From: Gossypium raimondii
Lineage: Eukaryota > Streptophyta > Magnoliopsida > Malvales > Malvaceae
Assembly: GCF_025698545.1 (NCBI RefSeq)
Contig: NC_068571.1
Coordinates: 43,123,733-43,187,732 of the forward strand
Direction: 5' to 3'
DNA: 64,000 bases
Part shown: in pieces, positions 61,042 to 64,000 of the stretch
How the letters are laid out: each line of letters opens with the position of its first letter
Numbering within the stretch: position 1 is the first letter of the stretch
Program-made: the position numbers and the translations under genes
Notes under the pieces: generated by a model
Database searches by the model: none
What the model was told of the DNA's origin: nothing
The model's input: the letters and a program-made list of their open reading frames with translations, nothing else

Positions 61042-63871
61042 TGCCCTCTTTCTTTTTTCCCTTTTGCTGCTTCTTTTTCTCACTGATCGCCAATAAAAAA
61101 AATGAATTTTAATTTTTTTTAAAATGTTGCTTTTGATAATAAAGCCCTAATGTGTACTGTGTAGTAGTGTAAGCGTACGACTGTTTTACTGTGAAAATAA
61201 AGTCAAAAGTGAAATTTTTTTTCCCCTTTTAGCCTAGATAAGATATTTGTTTTAATTTTGCTTCTTTTATAATTCCTTTTACTACTGTTATTTTGTTATA
61301 TTTTCATTATTTAATTAAGTTTATTTTATATATAAATTTATATTTTACATTGTTATTTATAAAACAAATACAACATAAATATATTTTTATTTAAATATAT
61401 TTATTATAAAATATTATAGTGCAATTTTCATTTAACAATTGAAATTTATTTTATAATACGAAAATATTATATAATAATCAATGTCGTATAAAAATTTAAT
61501 AATAAATAATGTTGGAAAAATATGGAGATCACATATACAATAAGTATAATTACATGTTATTATTTACTATCATAAACTAATAGTTCAAATTAAGAGTGAT
61601 CTAATTTGGTTTAGTTTTATTGGGCTTTAGATATTAGTCCCCAAATTACACATATAGATAACTAATCTAATATGCCATCTTTAGAAAAGAGAGTCATTTT
61701 CTCTAAATTACTTATATGATAATTTGGAAGATCAAAACCGTAAGGTCTAAAGATTTAAGAAATTGATGAATTCAAATACGCTTCCGCATCTAGTTTTGTT
61801 CTTGATTTATTATTGATGATTTGACATAACAGATCCTAGTTTATGGTTTGTTAAGTTTTATATCAGATATTATTTTACGGTTCTAACAAATAATCTTTAA
61901 TTAAAACTTAATTTAAATTACATATATTACATATATGATAGTACATATTGACACATTAGAGTTGTAAGAGATAAATGAAGCTAAGCATTATTTAAACAAA
62001 TGCTCATATTTATATAATTAAAATATTCACATTTTATACTAGGTTAAAATATTTATAAATCTTTGTACATTCAGAATTTGAAATTTAGTCCATGTACTAG
62101 TGTTTTTGAGTTAGTCCTACTTTTAGATACCAAAATTCAAGTTCAATTGTTATCATTATTAAAAAATTTTGTTAAATTCATGTTCATTGTAAGTCATTTT
62201 TAGTTACATGAATACCGAATATTTTTATTTAAAATGTGACATCAACAAAATCGACAATAAAATTAACAATTGGACTTGATTTTAAATCGAAAAGTAGAGA
62301 GACTAAATTCTTGAAAATAAAAGTACGAGGACTAAATTCTAAATATGTGAAGAGTACGTAGATTTATGGCATTTTAACCTTTATACTACAAAACATTTAT
62401 TATTAATATATTTATAATTGTAATAAAGATTTATTATTAAAATATTAATATTGAAATATTTTTAATATTATATGAAAATATTATTTAAAAACATTATTAA
62501 AATAAAATTAAAATATTAAATAATTTATTAAAATAATAAATTATATTAATAATCTATTATATGATTAGATATAGATAATTAAATATGTATGTTTAATGAT
62601 ATTGAAAATTATAATATTTTATTAATTTTAAATATTTTTAAAAATAAAATTTATTATTAATATAATAATATTAAAAGGATAAGTCATTTTATAGAAAAAA
62701 TGATTTATTTTCTATTGGCTAAGTTGTTTTCTATGAAACAAACACGGAAAATATAAAAATATTTTTGAAACCATTTTCAATGAAACAAATGGATCCTTCA
62801 TTTTAAAAGCTGAGTAATTAAAGATAATTAATCTAAGATTATTTATGTTTTTTATTTGTACATAAATTTAATTGATATAATAATAAATTAAATCTTTAAT
62901 ATTTATATATTGGATCAAATTGGTTTTAAGTATAAAAAATTATTTGAAAAATATATAAATATATAAAATCTACAAAATTCAAAAAGTATATAAAAAAACT
63001 TTTGCTTCAAGTACATATAACTATGCAGAATGTGTTAACTTTTAGGACTAAAAATGTTATTATATCAATTAAAATTATGCAAAATGATAAAAAACATTAG
63101 TGTTGTGATTAATTGTCTTTAGATGCTCATTTATGTAATTGTAAGGATTAAATTATTCTGATTTTATTTAAAAGAACCGATTTGCTTAATATCAAAATTG
63201 AGGAAAACTAGAAAGATTTTTTATGTTTTTAATGTTATCGTGAGCAGACAAAATTATACTCTGTATTGAATTGCTTTTACTTTATAATTGCTCCGCCACG
63301 TGATTGTAATTGTATAGACCCGAATTTGGATTGAATTGCATATGTATATATTAAAACCAATAAAATTTTGACTAAATTTGAACTCGAGTCTAATCAAATC
63401 TCATTTTACAGAGCCAACTCTCCCAGAACTCTTTTTTCTCTCATTCACAATTAATGTGTTTAATCAATTGTACATAATTTTAATTCAAAAAGTTGGATGA
63501 CCAAAAATGAAAAAATCGAATAATTGAGTGATCATTTGTAACTTTTAATAATTAGATCACTAAAAAATTACTAATAATTGGTTCACTACCAATCTAGTTT
63601 ACATTAAAAACATCTGCCAATTCATTAGCAATCACAAAGAGTCAAATAAATTGTTCAAAAGCTTATATGTTCAACTGTTTCTAACAAAAAAACCTCGGTA
63701 TGCATTTACAACACAATGCTTTAAGAATCATATATCCTACAACAACAACAACAACAAAAAAGAACCAAACATCTATCTTGTTTCTATAACACTCATGTAT
63801 CACCTATATATATATATATAATATGTTTCAAATGATGTCAAACTATGGTGATTTATTAAAAACAGGGTCAT
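61042..63871. other. AT-rich intergenic DNA with one MITE
   Basis: Begins with the promoter and leader of the methyltransferase gene. No coding region seen. Carries the foldback element at 62041-62380, a fragment resembling the 20092 element near 63480-63600, a CAA run near 63735-63757, and a short TA run near 63808. Confidence 0.5.
62041..62380. mobile_element. foldback MITE with TTATACT duplication
   Basis: Perfect terminal inverted repeat AGGTTAAAAT/ATTTTAACCT. TTATACT flanks both sides (62034-62040 and 62381-62387). Inner arms pair AATTTAGTCC with GGACTAAATT. Length 340 bp. Confidence 0.85.
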
Positions 63872-64000
63872 TTAAATCTGTAATCCACTGATTAGTTCAG
63901 TTAATGGCGACTGCTGTACATCGCAAAAACTCCCATCCCCGTTTTTATCCTTGGAGCTAGGCCAGCAGAGAAACATGGTGTTTTTTAGTTGATTTGAATA
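63872..64000 (-). CDS. possible C-terminal exon of a gene running off the window
   Basis: The minus strand is open from the window edge for 42 codons and ends in TAA at 63872-63874. It reads NTMFLCWPSSKDKNGDGSFC, then DVQQSPLTELISGLQI. Base composition is richer in GC than the AT-rich DNA to its left, and an AT-rich 3' UTR-like stretch follows. I recognise no family. Chance openness cannot be excluded at this length. Confidence 0.3.
   Translation of the reverse strand, partial: YSNQLKNTMFLCWPSSKDKNGDGSFCDVQQSPLTELISGLQI

Noticed and set aside
61042-61083. Upstream extension of the methyltransferase start
   Set aside because: The extended frame opens with GTG, not ATG; the ATG at 61041 is the first in-frame start and matches the acidic family N-terminus.

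Overview
This is a plant nuclear window, AT-rich, with intron-rich genes, long terminal repeat (LTR) retrotransposon DNA, Mutator-like elements, many small palindromic elements and an insert of plastid DNA. The repeat families and protein variants look like cotton (Gossypium) or a close Malvaceae relative. That assignment is from recognition, not from a search.

Six protein-coding genes look intact, and exon joins could be read for all of them. In order they are: a PICC-like tail-anchored coiled-coil protein (+, 10903-15509); a hAT-transposase-derived BED zinc-finger protein whose expected catalytic Asp residues are replaced (-, 16587-19566); ribosomal protein eL27 (-, 27134-27541); a CYSTM cysteine-rich tail protein (-, 41539-41967); a PAT1 mRNA-decay factor (-, 44546-50066); and a carnosine N-methyltransferase-like protein with 18 coding exons (-, 53356-61041). 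A possible last exon of a seventh gene touches the right edge. As I recall Arabidopsis, the same gene families lie scattered over three duplicated segments (At2g32170-32240, At3g22220-22270, At4g14990-15020), so this window may keep an ancestral gene order.

Mobile DNA fills the spaces. At 1217-7770 is a near-complete Mutator-like element (MULE) with long terminal inverted repeats and a probable target duplication. It carries two convergent, decayed genes, a plant-mobile-domain (PMD) gene and a mudrA transposase, with a telomere-like array between them. An older, truncated relative lies at 21040-25510. At 27819-35470 is a non-autonomous LTR retrotransposon on the minus strand (2.1-kb LTRs, 5-bp duplication ATAAT, polypurine tract, a gag fragment only). 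At 36266-40840 is a nested stack: a plastid ndhF fragment holds a GC-rich foldback element, which holds a solo LTR (duplication CTTTA), which holds a second foldback element. Small foldback elements with 7-8 bp duplications sit in PAT1 introns and between genes.

The genes do not form an operon-like pathway. They are housekeeping or stress-related neighbours kept in order while transposons expanded the spacers. Nothing resembles CRISPR or a bacterial-type system. The most notable points are the PMD-carrying MULE, the domesticated hAT gene, the four-layer nest in plastid DNA, and a pattern of nonsense changes (mainly TGG to TGA/TAG) that suggests cytosine-methylation decay.
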